DNA of 64,000 nucleotides. It comes from Xiamenia xianingshaonis. GTDB lineage: Bacteria > Actinomycetota > Coriobacteriia > Coriobacteriales > Eggerthellaceae. Below, piece after piece: positions 7,670 through 17,283 of this stretch (position 1 is the stretch's first letter; each line of letters opens with the position of its first letter). Under the pieces are notes generated by a model. It was not told the DNA's origin. It saw only the letters and a list, made by a program, of their open reading frames with translations, and did not search any database. The stretch covers positions 1 through 64,000 of the forward strand of contig NZ_CP072829.1 in assembly GCF_017945865.1 (NCBI RefSeq). The letters are read 5' to 3'. The position numbers and the translations under genes were made by a program.

Positions 7670-9493
7670 TTATTGGCCGGCCGACATGTCGTAGACGATG
7701 GAGTTGCTCTTTCCTTGGCGTTTCACCTGGTACAGCGCGTGATCGGCACAGGTATACAGCTCTTCGAACGTCGCCCCCGCCTTCTCGGTGCACGCGACGC
7801 CGATGGACAGCGTTAGCGTGTCGCTGGGGTTCGCTATCTGGTCGCAGGGGAAGTCGGCGTAAGCTTCGTGCGAGATGCTTTCGATGATGCGCTCCAGCTT
7901 TTCGCCGTGTCCCACGCCTTGCAAGAACATGGCGAACTCGTCTCCGCCGAACCGCACCACGACGTCTCCTTCTCGGGCGGTTTTTTTCAGATGGCTTGAA
8001 ACCTGGGAAAGCGCCAGGTCGCCGACGGGGTGTCCGTAAGTGTCGTTGATGGCCTTGAAGTCGTCTAAGTCTATGAACAGCAGCGAGAACGGGCCGTTGC
8101 CCTCATCAAGGATCTCGGATATTTTGGCGATGCCCGCTTCTCGGTTGTATGCCCCGGTCATCGCGTCGCGTTCCGCCTTCGTTTGATAGAGGAGCTGCCG
8201 CATCATCATTTCGTGGGTGTCGAGCAGACGCCCGATGAACCGCTTGTCGCCGTCGTCCGGGCCGTCGGAGAACGCGACCGACTGGAAACGGCACCAGATG
8301 GGATCGCCTTCCGCGTTGGGAATGGTCATGTCCGTGTCCAAGGATTCTCGCCCGGTCGCCGCCGGCTTGTGCGCGGCTATGTCGATTGTGTCTTCCGTTT
8401 TCGTCTCAAGGCCGGCCAGCTCAGCGAGGCGTTTGATGTCGGCGGCGCGCACTTCGCGGCCGAACCGGCCGTTGAAGTCACCGAACACCTCGGCCGTTTT
8501 CGCGTCGACGTCCACGTCGAACATCAAGTCGTGGGACATTTCCGAAAGGACGCGCAGGCGGTTGTTTGACCGCATGAGCTCGTTTTGGTACCGGATCTTT
8601 TCGGTGATGTCGAGCACCACGACGTAGAACCACGCCTGTCCCGACGGATCGACGATGTAGCGGCCCCAGTCTTCGACCCAGCGAATTTCGCCGTCCTTGC
8701 GGCGTATGCGGTATGAGAGCTTGTCGCATCCCGGCTCGGGCCCCATGTGGATCTGGCGCCAGATCTCATGTTCGGCGGCCTCGAGGTCTTCGGCGAGCAC
8801 GATGCCGCGAAACGAGTTGTGCGTGTATTCCCGGAGGTCGGCCTCGTCGTCGCAGCCGAACATCTTGACCAGTCCTTCGTTGACGATGTCGAGCTCTTCG
8901 TCGCCGTCCGCCTTGTAACGGAACAGCCCGCCCGGCATGCGCCTGATGAACTGCTCTGAAACGTAGCGGGCGTCTTCGGCCTCTTTTCGGGCCGCTTCGG
9001 CTTCCCGCCGCGCCTGCTCTGCCTGTTTCAAGGCTTGCCGCGCCACGTCTTGCTGCTGCACGGCCTCAGCGTGCGCCTGTTCCGTTTCTGCCAGCGACGC
9101 TTGCAGTTGAAGGCGGGCCTCGTGCAGGCGAATGGCCTCCGTGATGCGGCGGAGCGCGAACTTCGTGTAGGGCCGCTCGATGGTGTCGGTGGCGCCTGCG
9201 TCGTATCCTGCCTCAATCGCGTCGTCTTCCAGATCGTCGACGACCAGAAACGCCGGGAGCTCTTCTTGAGTGTACCGGTTTCGGACCAGTCTCAGCGCTG
9301 TGAAGCCGTCTGTTCGGGAATGGGTGAAGTCGATGATGACGGCGCTGAGCCGCTCTGGCCTGCCGTTGAGAAGCGTTTCGAAGGTTTCCAGCGTGTCCGC
9401 CTGCACTACGTCGTATTGATCGTGGAAATACTCGGCCAGCTCGGCGCGGCATGTCGCGTTCGAGCTGCCGATGATGACGGTGTAGCCAGCCAT
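7670..9493 (-). CDS. Response-regulator/PAS diguanylate cyclase (GGDEF)
   Basis: Predicted to make c-di-GMP from two GTP. Domains in order: a receiver-like domain (about 1-125, VIIDFTHSRTDGF and PYTKFALRRI), a coiled coil rich in Glu/Ala/Gln (about 125-175), a PAS domain (about 180-305, ending YVVVLDITEKI), a second, weaker PAS-like region (about 315-430), and a GGDEF domain with intact RFGGDEF. An RxxD inhibitory site (REGD) lies five residues before GGDEF, so product feedback is likely. The ATG at 9493 has an excellent ribosome binding site (ggaggggg); an upstream start would add 29 residues. The only other c-di-GMP gene in the window is the HD-GYP protein at 49.5 kb. Confidence 0.93.
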   Translation of the reverse strand: MAGYTVIIGSSNATCRAELAEYFHDQYDVVQADTLETFETLLNGRPERLSAVIIDFTHSRTDGFTALRLVRNRYTQEELPAFLVVDDLEDDAIEAGYDAGATDTIERPYTKFALRRITEAIRLHEARLQLQASLAETEQAHAEAVQQQDVARQALKQAEQARREAEAARKEAEDARYVSEQFIRRMPGGLFRYKADGDEELDIVNEGLVKMFGCDDEADLREYTHNSFRGIVLAEDLEAAEHEIWRQIHMGPEPGCDKLSYRIRRKDGEIRWVEDWGRYIVDPSGQAWFYVVVLDITEKIRYQNELMRSNNRLRVLSEMSHDLMFDVDVDAKTAEVFGDFNGRFGREVRAADIKRLAELAGLETKTEDTIDIAAHKPAATGRESLDTDMTIPNAEGDPIWCRFQSVAFSDGPDDGDKRFIGRLLDTHEMMMRQLLYQTKAERDAMTGAYNREAGIAKISEILDEGNGPFSLLFIDLDDFKAINDTYGHPVGDLALSQVSSHLKKTAREGDVVVRFGGDEFAMFLQGVGHGEKLERIIESISHEAYADFPCDQIANPSDTLTLSIGVACTEKAGATFEELYTCADHALYQVKRQGKSNSIVYDMSAGQ

Positions 9494-9595
9494 AAGGACC
9501 CCCTCCAGAAAGGCCGTGCAGGGCAACGCCTGCAGGCGTACATTCCAGTATAAACGACAAGAGTCCTTTCTTTGGGACAAACATCCATATCGCCG

Positions 9596-9629
9596 GAGAA
9601 AAAAGAAGCGCCGCCCGTACGGACGGCGC
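9596..9629 (-). terminator. Intrinsic terminator after rlmN
   Basis: On the minus strand GCGCCGTCC, loop GTAC, GGGCGGCGC, then TTCTTTTTT. It separates rlmN from the downstream GGDEF gene. Confidence 0.88.
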
Positions 9630-9649
9630 CTGCTCGCGGGCGGAATTCC

Positions 9650-10687
9650 TTACCTGGCGGCTCGCGTGTTTTTCAGCTGGCCGCAGGCGCCGGCGATGTC
9701 TTGGCCGCGGCTTTCGCGCACGGTGGTTTCCACGCCGGCCTCGCGCAGCGTCTTTTCCCACCGGGCGAACGTGTCTTTCGGGCTGGGCTGGAACGCCGAG
9801 TCGGGCACGGCGTTGACGGGGATGAGGTTCACGTGGCACAGCAGCCCCCGGGTGAACGCGACGAGCTCGGCCAGGTCTTCCGGGGAATCGTTGACTTCGT
9901 GGATCATAATATATTCGAGCGTGACGCGGCGGTTTGTCTTTTTTTGGTAGGCCGCCAGCGCCGTCTTCAGTTCCGTCAGCTTCTGGTGGCGCACCTTCGG
10001 CATGAGCGAGTCGCGGATCTTCTGGCCGGCCGCGTGCAGCGACACCGCCAGGCCGAACTGCTCGGGCACGTTGGCAAGCGCTTCGATGCCGCTGATGATG
10101 CCGCACGTGGAAACCGTCATCGCCCGCGCCCCGATGCCGACGGCGTCCGGGTCGTTCAGAATGCGCAGCGCCTTCAAGACGCTGTCGAAGTTGAGAAACG
10201 GCTCGCCTTGGCCCATGAACACGACGTTGCTCACGCGCCGGCCGCAGTCGGCCTGGGCCAGCAAGACCTGCTCGACGATTTCTCCCGCGGCGAGGTTGCG
10301 CGCAAGTCCTGCCAGCCCGGTCGCGCAGAACACGCAGCCCATCGCACAGCCCGCCTGGGTGGACACGCACACGGTCAGCCGCTTTTCGTCGTCGGAGGGG
10401 ATGGCCACCGTCTCTACGACCACGTCGTCGGAAAACGCGACGAGGTACTTCCGCGTGCCGTCGGCCGAAACCTGCGTTTCTTCGATGCGGGCGGCGCGGT
10501 AGGGCCACGTCTCGGCCAGGCTTTCTCGCAGCGCGGCCGGCAGGTTCGTCATGGCGTCGTAGTCGGCGGCGTGGTGTTTGTACAGCCACTGATACAGCTG
10601 CTTGGCGCGGAATTTCGGCTGGCCAAGATCGGCCACGAGGCCTTGCAGTTCAGCAAACGACAGGTTTTGTATGACGTTGGAGGTCAT
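9650..10687 (-). CDS. rlmN: 23S rRNA (A2503-C2)/tRNA (A37-C2) methyltransferase RlmN
   Basis: Radical SAM enzyme that methylates C2 of adenine 2503 in 23S rRNA and A37 in some tRNAs. The 4Fe-4S/SAM motif is CAMGCVFC, and LMPKVRHQKL, YEMI-like LEYIMIHEVND and HVNLIPVN blocks match the family. The chosen start (MTSNVIQNLSFAELQ, 345 residues) fits the normal N-terminus; an upstream ATG at 10744 would add 19 residues but lies beside a TAATAT -10-like box, leaving almost no leader. It is divergent from ddl. Confidence 0.93.
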   Translation of the reverse strand: MTSNVIQNLSFAELQGLVADLGQPKFRAKQLYQWLYKHHAADYDAMTNLPAALRESLAETWPYRAARIEETQVSADGTRKYLVAFSDDVVVETVAIPSDDEKRLTVCVSTQAGCAMGCVFCATGLAGLARNLAAGEIVEQVLLAQADCGRRVSNVVFMGQGEPFLNFDSVLKALRILNDPDAVGIGARAMTVSTCGIISGIEALANVPEQFGLAVSLHAAGQKIRDSLMPKVRHQKLTELKTALAAYQKKTNRRVTLEYIMIHEVNDSPEDLAELVAFTRGLLCHVNLIPVNAVPDSAFQPSPKDTFARWEKTLREAGVETTVRESRGQDIAGACGQLKNTRAAR

Positions 10688-10789
10688 GGATTCATCCGTT
10701 CTGTTCGGGTGGTCGGTTTTCAAGTGGTCGGCAAATTCGTCCATTGGCTTTCATATTACCCTGACAAAACGCGGTGCAGATGACGGATT

Positions 10790-10798
10790 TGCTATACT
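10790..10798 (+). promoter_or_regulatory. Extended -10 promoter for ddl
   Basis: TGCTATACT (TATACT at 10793-10798 with the TGn extension) lies 35 bases before the ddl ATG. No good -35 is visible, as usual for extended -10 promoters. The identical nonamer precedes the shikimate-kinase-like gene at 30 kb. Confidence 0.6.
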
Positions 10799-10833
10799 TC
10801 GGTCGCACAACCTCATGAGGAAGGAAAAGGCGC

Positions 10834-11802
10834 ATGGCTCTCCCCGTTATTCCCGAAAAATGCTCCGTCGCGGTGATCGCCGGAGGCAAAAGCGGTGAAC
10901 GCGAAATTTCGCTGAAGTCGGGCGAGGGCGCGTCTGGTGCGCTGCGCGAGGCGGGGTTCAACGTGACCGTGCTCGACCCGGCGCGGAAGGAAGACTTGGT
11001 CACGCTGGTGGAACAGCCGTTTGACGTGGCGTTCCTATGCCTGCACGGCAAAGGCGGCGAAGACGGCGTGATGCAGGGCTTCCTGGAAGCCATCGGCCTG
11101 CCTTACACGGGGTCGGGCGTGTGGGCCAGCGCGCTTGCCATGGACAAGGCGAAGACCAAGCGCGTGTACGGCCGCCACGGCGTGCCGACGCCGCCGTCGG
11201 TGACCATTTACCGCGGCAAGCCGTATGATCTGGATGCCATTTTAGAAGAAGTCGGCCCTGACTGCGTCGTGAAAGTCACGAACGAGGGCAGCACGTTGGG
11301 CCTGTTCATGACACACACGCCCGATTACACTGAAGCGGCCATCCAAGAGGCGCTGGCGCTCGGCAACAGCGTGTTGGTGGAGAAGTTCATCGCGGGCAAC
11401 GAATACACGGTGGCGGTGGTCGGCAACGAGCATCCGCACGCGCTGCCGGTCATCCAAATCATTCCGCAGAACGACTTTTACGACTTCGAATCGAAGTATG
11501 CCCCCGGCGGATCGACGCATTTGTGCCCGGCGCCCATCGACGAGGCGCTGACCGCAAAGCTGCAGTCGCTCGCAGAAGCGGCGCACGAGTGCCTGGAGTG
11601 CCGCGGCATGTCGCGGACCGACTTCATCGTGGAAGAAGACGGCACGGCCTGGGCGCTGGAGACGAACACGATTCCCGGCATGACGGGCACGTCGCTTTTG
11701 CCCGACGCCGCCCGCGCCGCGGGCATCACGTTTCCCGAGCTGTGCACGAAGTTGGTGAACTACGCGCTCGACCTGCCGCAGGAGCGCCAGACGGACCGTT
11801 AG
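10834..11802 (+). CDS. ddl: D-alanine--D-alanine ligase
   Basis: ATP-grasp enzyme that joins two D-alanines for peptidoglycan precursors in the cytoplasm. Seen in the 322 residues: N-terminal VAVIAGGKSGEREISLKSG, the LHGKGGEDGVMQGFLE loop, YTGSGVWASALAMDK, the ATP-grasp segment VVKVTNEGSTLG, and the C-terminal metal/substrate residues ALETNTIPGMTGTSLLPDAA. Ribosome binding site aggaag precedes the ATG. It appears to be a single-gene unit; a convergent membrane gene follows. Confidence 0.96.
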   Translation: MALPVIPEKCSVAVIAGGKSGEREISLKSGEGASGALREAGFNVTVLDPARKEDLVTLVEQPFDVAFLCLHGKGGEDGVMQGFLEAIGLPYTGSGVWASALAMDKAKTKRVYGRHGVPTPPSVTIYRGKPYDLDAILEEVGPDCVVKVTNEGSTLGLFMTHTPDYTEAAIQEALALGNSVLVEKFIAGNEYTVAVVGNEHPHALPVIQIIPQNDFYDFESKYAPGGSTHLCPAPIDEALTAKLQSLAEAAHECLECRGMSRTDFIVEEDGTAWALETNTIPGMTGTSLLPDAARAAGITFPELCTKLVNYALDLPQERQTDR

Positions 11803-11966
11803 TGGAAGCGGCGGCGGTCCTGGCCAAGGCCGAAGGTCGAGCGAGCGGGCCTGCAGATGTGAGGACAGGGCTTGTGAGCAGGGGCTGGCACTGCTTGGCG
11901 GTTACACTTTGCCCTGCTTGGCTGCGCCCTGCCCTTGTAAAGCTGACCAAATAAGTCAACATTCCC

Positions 11967-12623
11967 TTACAGCACGCCGCAGCTGCGCAGCGTGAACGCG
12001 AACGCGGCAACGACGACGGCGACCAGAAGCGTGTTGAAGAGCCAGCCGGCGGCCAGACAGCCCTTGTTGCCGGCGCGGCCTTGTTCGATGAAGTTCTCGG
12101 ACGCCTTGCGGCGCTGCTTCATGATGACGGTGCCCTCTTCGCGTTCGGGCATGGGCACGCGTTCGGCCGGCGTCCAGTCGCCCTGGTGCTCAAGCATGGT
12201 TTCGACGCCTTGTTTTCCCAGGTCGACGGCTGGTCGTATGCCTTCTTGCAGCAAATCGCCCACGCGGTCGACGAACGTTTCCATAGCCTCTTCGTCGGCC
12301 GGGTCGAACGCGATGATGACGGCTTGGCCCCAATAAAAGCCCGGATCGGGCCGGTCGGTGAACGCGACGAACGACAGCAGGGCCACCAGCTCCCATTCCC
12401 GCGCCTGCAGCAGTTGCAGCTGGCGCGAGACGTGTTCATCGAAGCGGCCTGTCAGCGCCCCGAATCTGTTCTTCATCCAAGCCCGGGTGACTCCGTCCTC
12501 GGTCTCGAATACAATAGAGAATCGATCGCCAACGAGGTTGTCGGCACCCAACAAGGCGCCGGCGTCCTTTTTGGAGCGCGTCTCGAAACGGGCGTAGGTT
12601 CCGAAATAACGATCTGCAGCCAT
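11967..12623 (-). CDS. Uncharacterised tail-anchored membrane protein
   Basis: I do not recognise a named family. The 218-residue product starts at an ATG with gaggag ribosome binding site (12623); longer readings of the frame run antisense into dinG and are not credible. Most of the protein is soluble and mildly acidic, with a YWGQAVIIAFDPADEEAMETF segment, followed by a basic KQRRKASENFIEQGRAG stretch. One hydrophobic helix near the C-terminus (WLFNTLLVAVVVAAFAF) leaves only about six residues outside, suggesting tail anchoring with the bulk in the cytoplasm. It is divergent from the exonuclease-helicase gene, sharing a 120-bp promoter region. Confidence 0.75.
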   Translation of the reverse strand: MAADRYFGTYARFETRSKKDAGALLGADNLVGDRFSIVFETEDGVTRAWMKNRFGALTGRFDEHVSRQLQLLQAREWELVALLSFVAFTDRPDPGFYWGQAVIIAFDPADEEAMETFVDRVGDLLQEGIRPAVDLGKQGVETMLEHQGDWTPAERVPMPEREEGTVIMKQRRKASENFIEQGRAGNKGCLAAGWLFNTLLVAVVVAAFAFTLRSCGVL

Positions 12624-12743
12624 AGGTGCTCCTCTGGGAAATCTGCTCCGGCGCGTCGCGTCGGAATGAATCAGTGCTTCCTTAAAGTACCGCGTTTGGC
12701 TGGAAAACGATGAAACAGATGCGACGGATGGCAGAAGCAATCT

Positions 12744-15700
12744 ATGGATAACAAACCCGCGCCGATCCCTTCGGCTTTGATGGAATTTATCAGCGACGGC
12801 ACGCCGCAAGCGGTATGCGAGCGGTACGCGTCGTTGAAAAGCGTGGCCGAACTTTCGGATTTTGGCGAGCTGGACCGCAACCTGGTGGTCATCGACACGG
12901 AAACGACGGGCTTTTCGTTCAACCACGACGAACTGACGCAGATCGCCGCCGCACGTTTGGAATGCGGCCAGATCACCGACTGGTTCGTGACGTTCGTGAA
13001 CCCGGGCCAACCTATTCCTGAAGACGTGGCCTATCTGACGAACATCCACGACGAGGACGTGGCAGACGCGCCGACGCCGCAACAAGCCCTTGCCGACCTG
13101 GTGGAATTCGTGGGCGATGCGAAGCTGGTCGCGCACAACGCCGACTTCGACCGCACGTTCGTGACGCGCCATCCGGAAGGCTATCCGCTGTTGGAGAACG
13201 TGTGGATCGACTCGCTGGATTTGGCGCGCATCACGCTGCCGCGCCTGCGGTCGCACCGCCTGCTCGATTTGGTGCGGGCGTTCGAATGCCCGCTGTCGAC
13301 GCATCGCGCCGATGCCGACGTCGAGGCCACGTGCGCCATCTTCCGCATCTTGCTGGCCGCCATCGCGTCGATGCCGCCAGCGCTGACGTGCGAGATCGCT
13401 CGCATGGCGCCGGCCGACCAATGGCCGACAGTCATGGTGTTTCAAGCGTTTGAGCAGGCCTATCGCGAAGAAGCCCAAGCGAATGCGGCGCCCGCGCCGG
13501 GCGATGGCCCCGCTGCGGCGGAACATGCCGCCGACAACGACGTGTGGGGTGAAGATGCCGCCGGCAGTGAAACGTTCGACGATGTTTCACGTGAAACGTT
13601 GTCGTCGGACGTCGAGGGTGCTGCCAGCGCCGGCGACTCCGCGGGCGATGCTGCAACCGCCGACGGGTCTGCCAGCGACGAAGCTGCCGCCCCGCCCGCG
13701 CTGCGTCCCGCCGACCTGCGCTTTTCGATGCGCTCGCTGCGAGCCGCCCGTTTGAAGGGCGTGGACTTTCATCCCAAGGTCGCCGATCTGGTGGACGCGG
13801 GAGGACCGGACGCGACGCTTGAGTTCCCCTCTTCCGAGGACTTGGACGAGGCGTTCTCGAAAGAAGGCCTCGTCGGCGCCATGTATCCCGACTTTGAGGC
13901 GCGCAGCGAGCAGCTGGCGATGGCCCAGGCGGTCCGCCGCGCCTTCGAGCTGAGCGAAAACCTTGCGGTCGAGGCGGGGACCGGCGTGGGCAAGTCGATG
14001 GCCTATCTGGTGCCGGCAGCGCTGACGGCGCGCAACAACGACATCACCGTCGGTGTTGCGACCAAGACGAACGCCCTGCTCGACCAGCTGGTCTACCACG
14101 AGCTTCCTGCTCTCTCCGACGCCTTCGCCGAGCTCGACCCCGAGGGTGGCCCGCTCACGTTCGCGCCGCTGAAGGGGTTCACGAACTATCCGTGCATCCG
14201 CAAGATCGAAAACCTCGTGCGCGACGGGGTGGGCGTGCGTGTCGTGCAGAAAAAAGAGGTGTCGCAAGCTCCCGCGCTCGCGGCGCTGCTGTCGTTCGTT
14301 GAACAGACGGCTTACGACGACATCCATTCGCTCAAGATCGACTACCGGGCGCTGCCGCGCTACCTCATCACCACGAAAAGCCAGGACTGCCTGCGCCACA
14401 AGTGCCCGTTCTACGGGGCGCCGTGCTTCGTGTTCGGGTCGCGGCTGCAAGCGGAATCGGCCGACATCGTCGTCACGAACCACAGCCTGCTGTTCCGCGA
14501 TGTCGCAGCTGACGGCGGCCTGCTTCCTCCCATCCGCTACTGGATCATCGACGAGGCCCACAACGCCGAAGCCGAGGCGCGCGGGGCCCTGTCGCTCGAG
14601 CTGGACGCCGAGGCCATCTCCGGCATCGCACGGCGCGTCGCTTCAGACGAGGCGACGCGCAACGTGTTCGTCCGCGCCGAGCGCAAGGCCGCTTCGGATG
14701 CGCAGGGCGGCATGACGCCGGTCGTCGGGCTGGCGGAAAAGGCCCGTTCAATCGGGCGAGACTACGCCGAGAAGGCGGCGCGGTTCTGCGAAGCGCTGAA
14801 GATGCTGCTGTTCTTCGACGATGCGAAGCATGGCCGCAACTACGAGACCGTCGAGCTGTGGATCAATCCCGACCTTCGCACGACGGCGACGTTTGCCCAT
14901 GTAAGAGCCACCGGCGCCGAGCTCATGGCGGAATCCGAGCGGCTTGTCCACGCATGCCAGGAGCTGGTCGGCTGCTTGGAGGACGTCTCGGGCATGGCGG
15001 CCGTCCAGCGCGAGATCGCCTCGCTTGCCCTGACGCTGAAAGACCACGTGACGTCGGCGGACCTCATTCTGAACCAGGCGCCCGAAGGCTATGCGTACGC
15101 CGCCGTGCTGAACCGCAAGAAGGACAAGGTGGTCGACAAGCTGCAAGCGCTGCTGCTCGACGTGGGCGACAAGATGAACGAGACGTTCTTCTCGCGCACG
15201 AATTCGGTGGTCATGACGTCGGCGACGCTGACGGTCGACAACAGCTTCGAGACGTTCGGCCAGGCCGTCGGGTGCAACCGCGGCGACGCGTCGCGCACGC
15301 GCACGCTGCAGCTGGAATCGAGCTACGACTTCGACCGCGCCATGACCATCTACGTGGTCGAGGACATGCCCGAACCGACGCAACGTCCCTATATGAAGGC
15401 GCTCGAAGAGCTGGTCGTGCTGCTTCATCGGGCGCAGCAAGGGTCGATGCTCACGCTGTTCACGAACCGCCGCGAAATGGAGCAGTGTTACGAGGCCGTG
15501 CAGCCGGTTTTGAAGCAAGACGACCTGCGGCTCGTGTGCCAAAAATGGAACGTGTCGGTGAAAGGACTGCGCGACGACTTCATGTGCGACGAGCGGCTGT
15601 CGCTGTTTGCGTTGAAGAGCTTCTGGGAGGGATTCGACGCGCCAGGATCGACGCTCAAGGGCGTCATCGTGCCGAAGCTGCCGTTTTCGAAGCCGTCCGA

Positions 15701-15962
15701 CCCGCTGTCGTGCGAGCGAGCGGCCCGCGACGACCAGGCATGGCGCCATTACGTGCTGCCGGCGGCCGTGCTTGAGACGAAACAGGCGGCAGGTCGGCTC
15801 ATTCGCAAAGCCGACGACGAGGGCATTTTGGTGCTCGCCGACAAGCGCCTGCTGACAAAAAGCTACGGGAAGGTGTTTTTGCGGTCGATGCCGAGCCGTA
15901 CGGTGAAAGTGCTGCCCATGCGCAAGATCGCCGAAGAAGTGGCTCGCAAGCTGGCAGAATAG
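12744..15962 (+). CDS. dinG: Exonuclease-DinG-type helicase fusion
   Basis: Predicted 3'-5' exonuclease joined to an XPD/DinG superfamily 2 helicase. The DEDD exonuclease domain (about 45-215) has D51 and E53 in VIDTETTGF, the HNADFDRTF motif and SHRADADVEAT. A disordered Ala/Asp/Glu linker (about 245-330) follows. The helicase has EAGTGVGKS (Walker A, about 410-418), DEAH near 602, and four cysteines that fit an Fe-S cluster (YPCIRK, DCLRHKCPFYGAPC). QAAGRLIRK motif VI is near the C-terminus. The 1072-residue length reflects the fusion, which is also known in Firmicutes DinG. A near-consensus parS lies in the linker-coding part. Confidence 0.92.
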   Translation: MDNKPAPIPSALMEFISDGTPQAVCERYASLKSVAELSDFGELDRNLVVIDTETTGFSFNHDELTQIAAARLECGQITDWFVTFVNPGQPIPEDVAYLTNIHDEDVADAPTPQQALADLVEFVGDAKLVAHNADFDRTFVTRHPEGYPLLENVWIDSLDLARITLPRLRSHRLLDLVRAFECPLSTHRADADVEATCAIFRILLAAIASMPPALTCEIARMAPADQWPTVMVFQAFEQAYREEAQANAAPAPGDGPAAAEHAADNDVWGEDAAGSETFDDVSRETLSSDVEGAASAGDSAGDAATADGSASDEAAAPPALRPADLRFSMRSLRAARLKGVDFHPKVADLVDAGGPDATLEFPSSEDLDEAFSKEGLVGAMYPDFEARSEQLAMAQAVRRAFELSENLAVEAGTGVGKSMAYLVPAALTARNNDITVGVATKTNALLDQLVYHELPALSDAFAELDPEGGPLTFAPLKGFTNYPCIRKIENLVRDGVGVRVVQKKEVSQAPALAALLSFVEQTAYDDIHSLKIDYRALPRYLITTKSQDCLRHKCPFYGAPCFVFGSRLQAESADIVVTNHSLLFRDVAADGGLLPPIRYWIIDEAHNAEAEARGALSLELDAEAISGIARRVASDEATRNVFVRAERKAASDAQGGMTPVVGLAEKARSIGRDYAEKAARFCEALKMLLFFDDAKHGRNYETVELWINPDLRTTATFAHVRATGAELMAESERLVHACQELVGCLEDVSGMAAVQREIASLALTLKDHVTSADLILNQAPEGYAYAAVLNRKKDKVVDKLQALLLDVGDKMNETFFSRTNSVVMTSATLTVDNSFETFGQAVGCNRGDASRTRTLQLESSYDFDRAMTIYVVEDMPEPTQRPYMKALEELVVLLHRAQQGSMLTLFTNRREMEQCYEAVQPVLKQDDLRLVCQKWNVSVKGLRDDFMCDERLSLFALKSFWEGFDAPGSTLKGVIVPKLPFSKPSDPLSCERAARDDQAWRHYVLPAAVLETKQAAGRLIRKADDEGILVLADKRLLTKSYGKVFLRSMPSRTVKVLPMRKIAEEVARKLAE
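13583..13598. promoter_or_regulatory. parS-like site inside the dinG-type gene
   Basis: TGTTTCACGTGAAACG differs from the consensus only at the last base. It encodes residues DVSRETL in the disordered linker, a place that tolerates any sequence. Confidence 0.8.
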
Positions 15963-15978
15963 CGAGCTGGACACGCCG

Positions 15979-17223
15979 ATGGACCGTCGCCGGAACATGC
16001 CGACAGGTGCCGCGCACGTCAAGCGGCACACGAAAGGAACCTCCAACGAGATTTCTTTGAGCGTGCTTGACGCAGCGAAAAACGCGGTGCGCCCCGGTCG
16101 GCACAAGGACGACCCGAAGGTGGGGACCGTCTCGCTGTTCACCGTGCCGGGGTTTCGGAAAAAGCCCAAGGGCGCCCCGAAAAAGGACGAAAGCCTGCTC
16201 TACGACACCGGCATCGGGCGGCGCAAGCGCGCTCGCGGCACGTGGAAAAGCCGGCCTGCCCACGCAAGCGACGCGGCGGCGCCGACCGAACGCGGCGGCG
16301 CGCTTCGCTGGCTGGCCAGCTTCGGCGCGGTCGCGTTCGTCGTTGCTGCAAGCATCGGGCTGGTTGCGCTGGGAGCGAGCTTTGTGAGCAAGGACGTTTC
16401 GCATCAGTCGTACCAGTCCGACCGGCTCGATACGGCCATTGCCGGCCTGCAGGAGACCGACGAGGTGTTCGAATCGCTCGACGTGCTGGTCAACGACCCG
16501 TTCGGCTCACATCCCGAAGAGGAAGAGCTGGTGTACGCCCGCCGTTCGGCGGTTGGGGACAGCCTGGCCGAAGCCGACGCCGCCGCGCGGGAGGCATCGG
16601 AGAACCTGCGCGACAACCGGGAAAAGGAAGTGGCCGCCAACGCCGTGGCCACCGCAGCGTCCCGCACGAACCTGTGGAACGTCGGGCTGTCCGTGGTCGA
16701 TGAGGCGCGGGCGGCGCGGGCGGCGCGCGAGTGCGTGGAGGAAGGCTGGCAAGCCGTGCTCGACGCCGACATTCATCTGAAAAAAGCCGCGTCGCTCGTG
16801 TCCGACACCACCGACGAGAATATCCGCCGTGCCAACGAAGAGACGAACGCGGCTTCCGCCTCGCTGCAGCAGGCCGTCTCCTTGTTCATGGAGGCCCAAA
16901 ACGCCTATCCTTCTTATGATGTGGCCCTTTTTCTGGACTACCTTCAGAAGCGCATCGAGTCGTGCGGGTATGCCCTGGCGTCGAACCAAGCGCTGCTCGA
17001 CCGCGACAAGGAAACGGCCCAAGCGCAAAACGACGCGTACAACCAGGCTGATCAGGAGGCCGTCGAGCTGGCCGAAGGCCTTCCGAACAATCCGGTCGCC
17101 AGCGTGAAGGACGTTTTCGAGGCGTCGGTGGCCGACAAGATGAAGGATTACGAGACGGCTCGTTCTCAAACGGGCAACGCGGACGCTTTTATTCGTGATT
17201 ATTTGGGCGAACAAGGCAAATAG
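15979..17223 (+). CDS. Uncharacterised single-pass membrane protein
   Basis: No family recognised. The 414 residues begin with a basic, Lys/Arg/Pro-rich cytoplasmic segment (about 1-110), then one transmembrane helix (FGAVAFVVAASIGLVALGASFV, about 115-136), and an extracytoplasmic region predicted as long helices rich in Ala/Glu/Asp with heptad-like spacing. It starts 16 bases after the dinG-type stop and ends 60 bases before the next membrane gene, so it probably lies in an operon with both. The start could also be the ATG at 15997; neither has a strong ribosome binding site. The bitopic, coiled-coil design resembles envelope scaffold proteins, but that is only a resemblance. Confidence 0.72.
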   Translation: MDRRRNMPTGAAHVKRHTKGTSNEISLSVLDAAKNAVRPGRHKDDPKVGTVSLFTVPGFRKKPKGAPKKDESLLYDTGIGRRKRARGTWKSRPAHASDAAAPTERGGALRWLASFGAVAFVVAASIGLVALGASFVSKDVSHQSYQSDRLDTAIAGLQETDEVFESLDVLVNDPFGSHPEEEELVYARRSAVGDSLAEADAAAREASENLRDNREKEVAANAVATAASRTNLWNVGLSVVDEARAARAARECVEEGWQAVLDADIHLKKAASLVSDTTDENIRRANEETNAASASLQQAVSLFMEAQNAYPSYDVALFLDYLQKRIESCGYALASNQALLDRDKETAQAQNDAYNQADQEAVELAEGLPNNPVASVKDVFEASVADKMKDYETARSQTGNADAFIRDYLGEQGK

Positions 17224-17283
17224 CGTATACTTTCCTTTTATATGCCTTGTAACTATTTTCTGCCTGGCACGAAAGGTGTCGCT

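Noticed and set aside
12081-13526. Extension of the 218-residue membrane gene to 519 residues
   Set aside because: The additional part is antisense to the exonuclease domain; the ATG at 12623 with a good ribosome binding site explains the gene.
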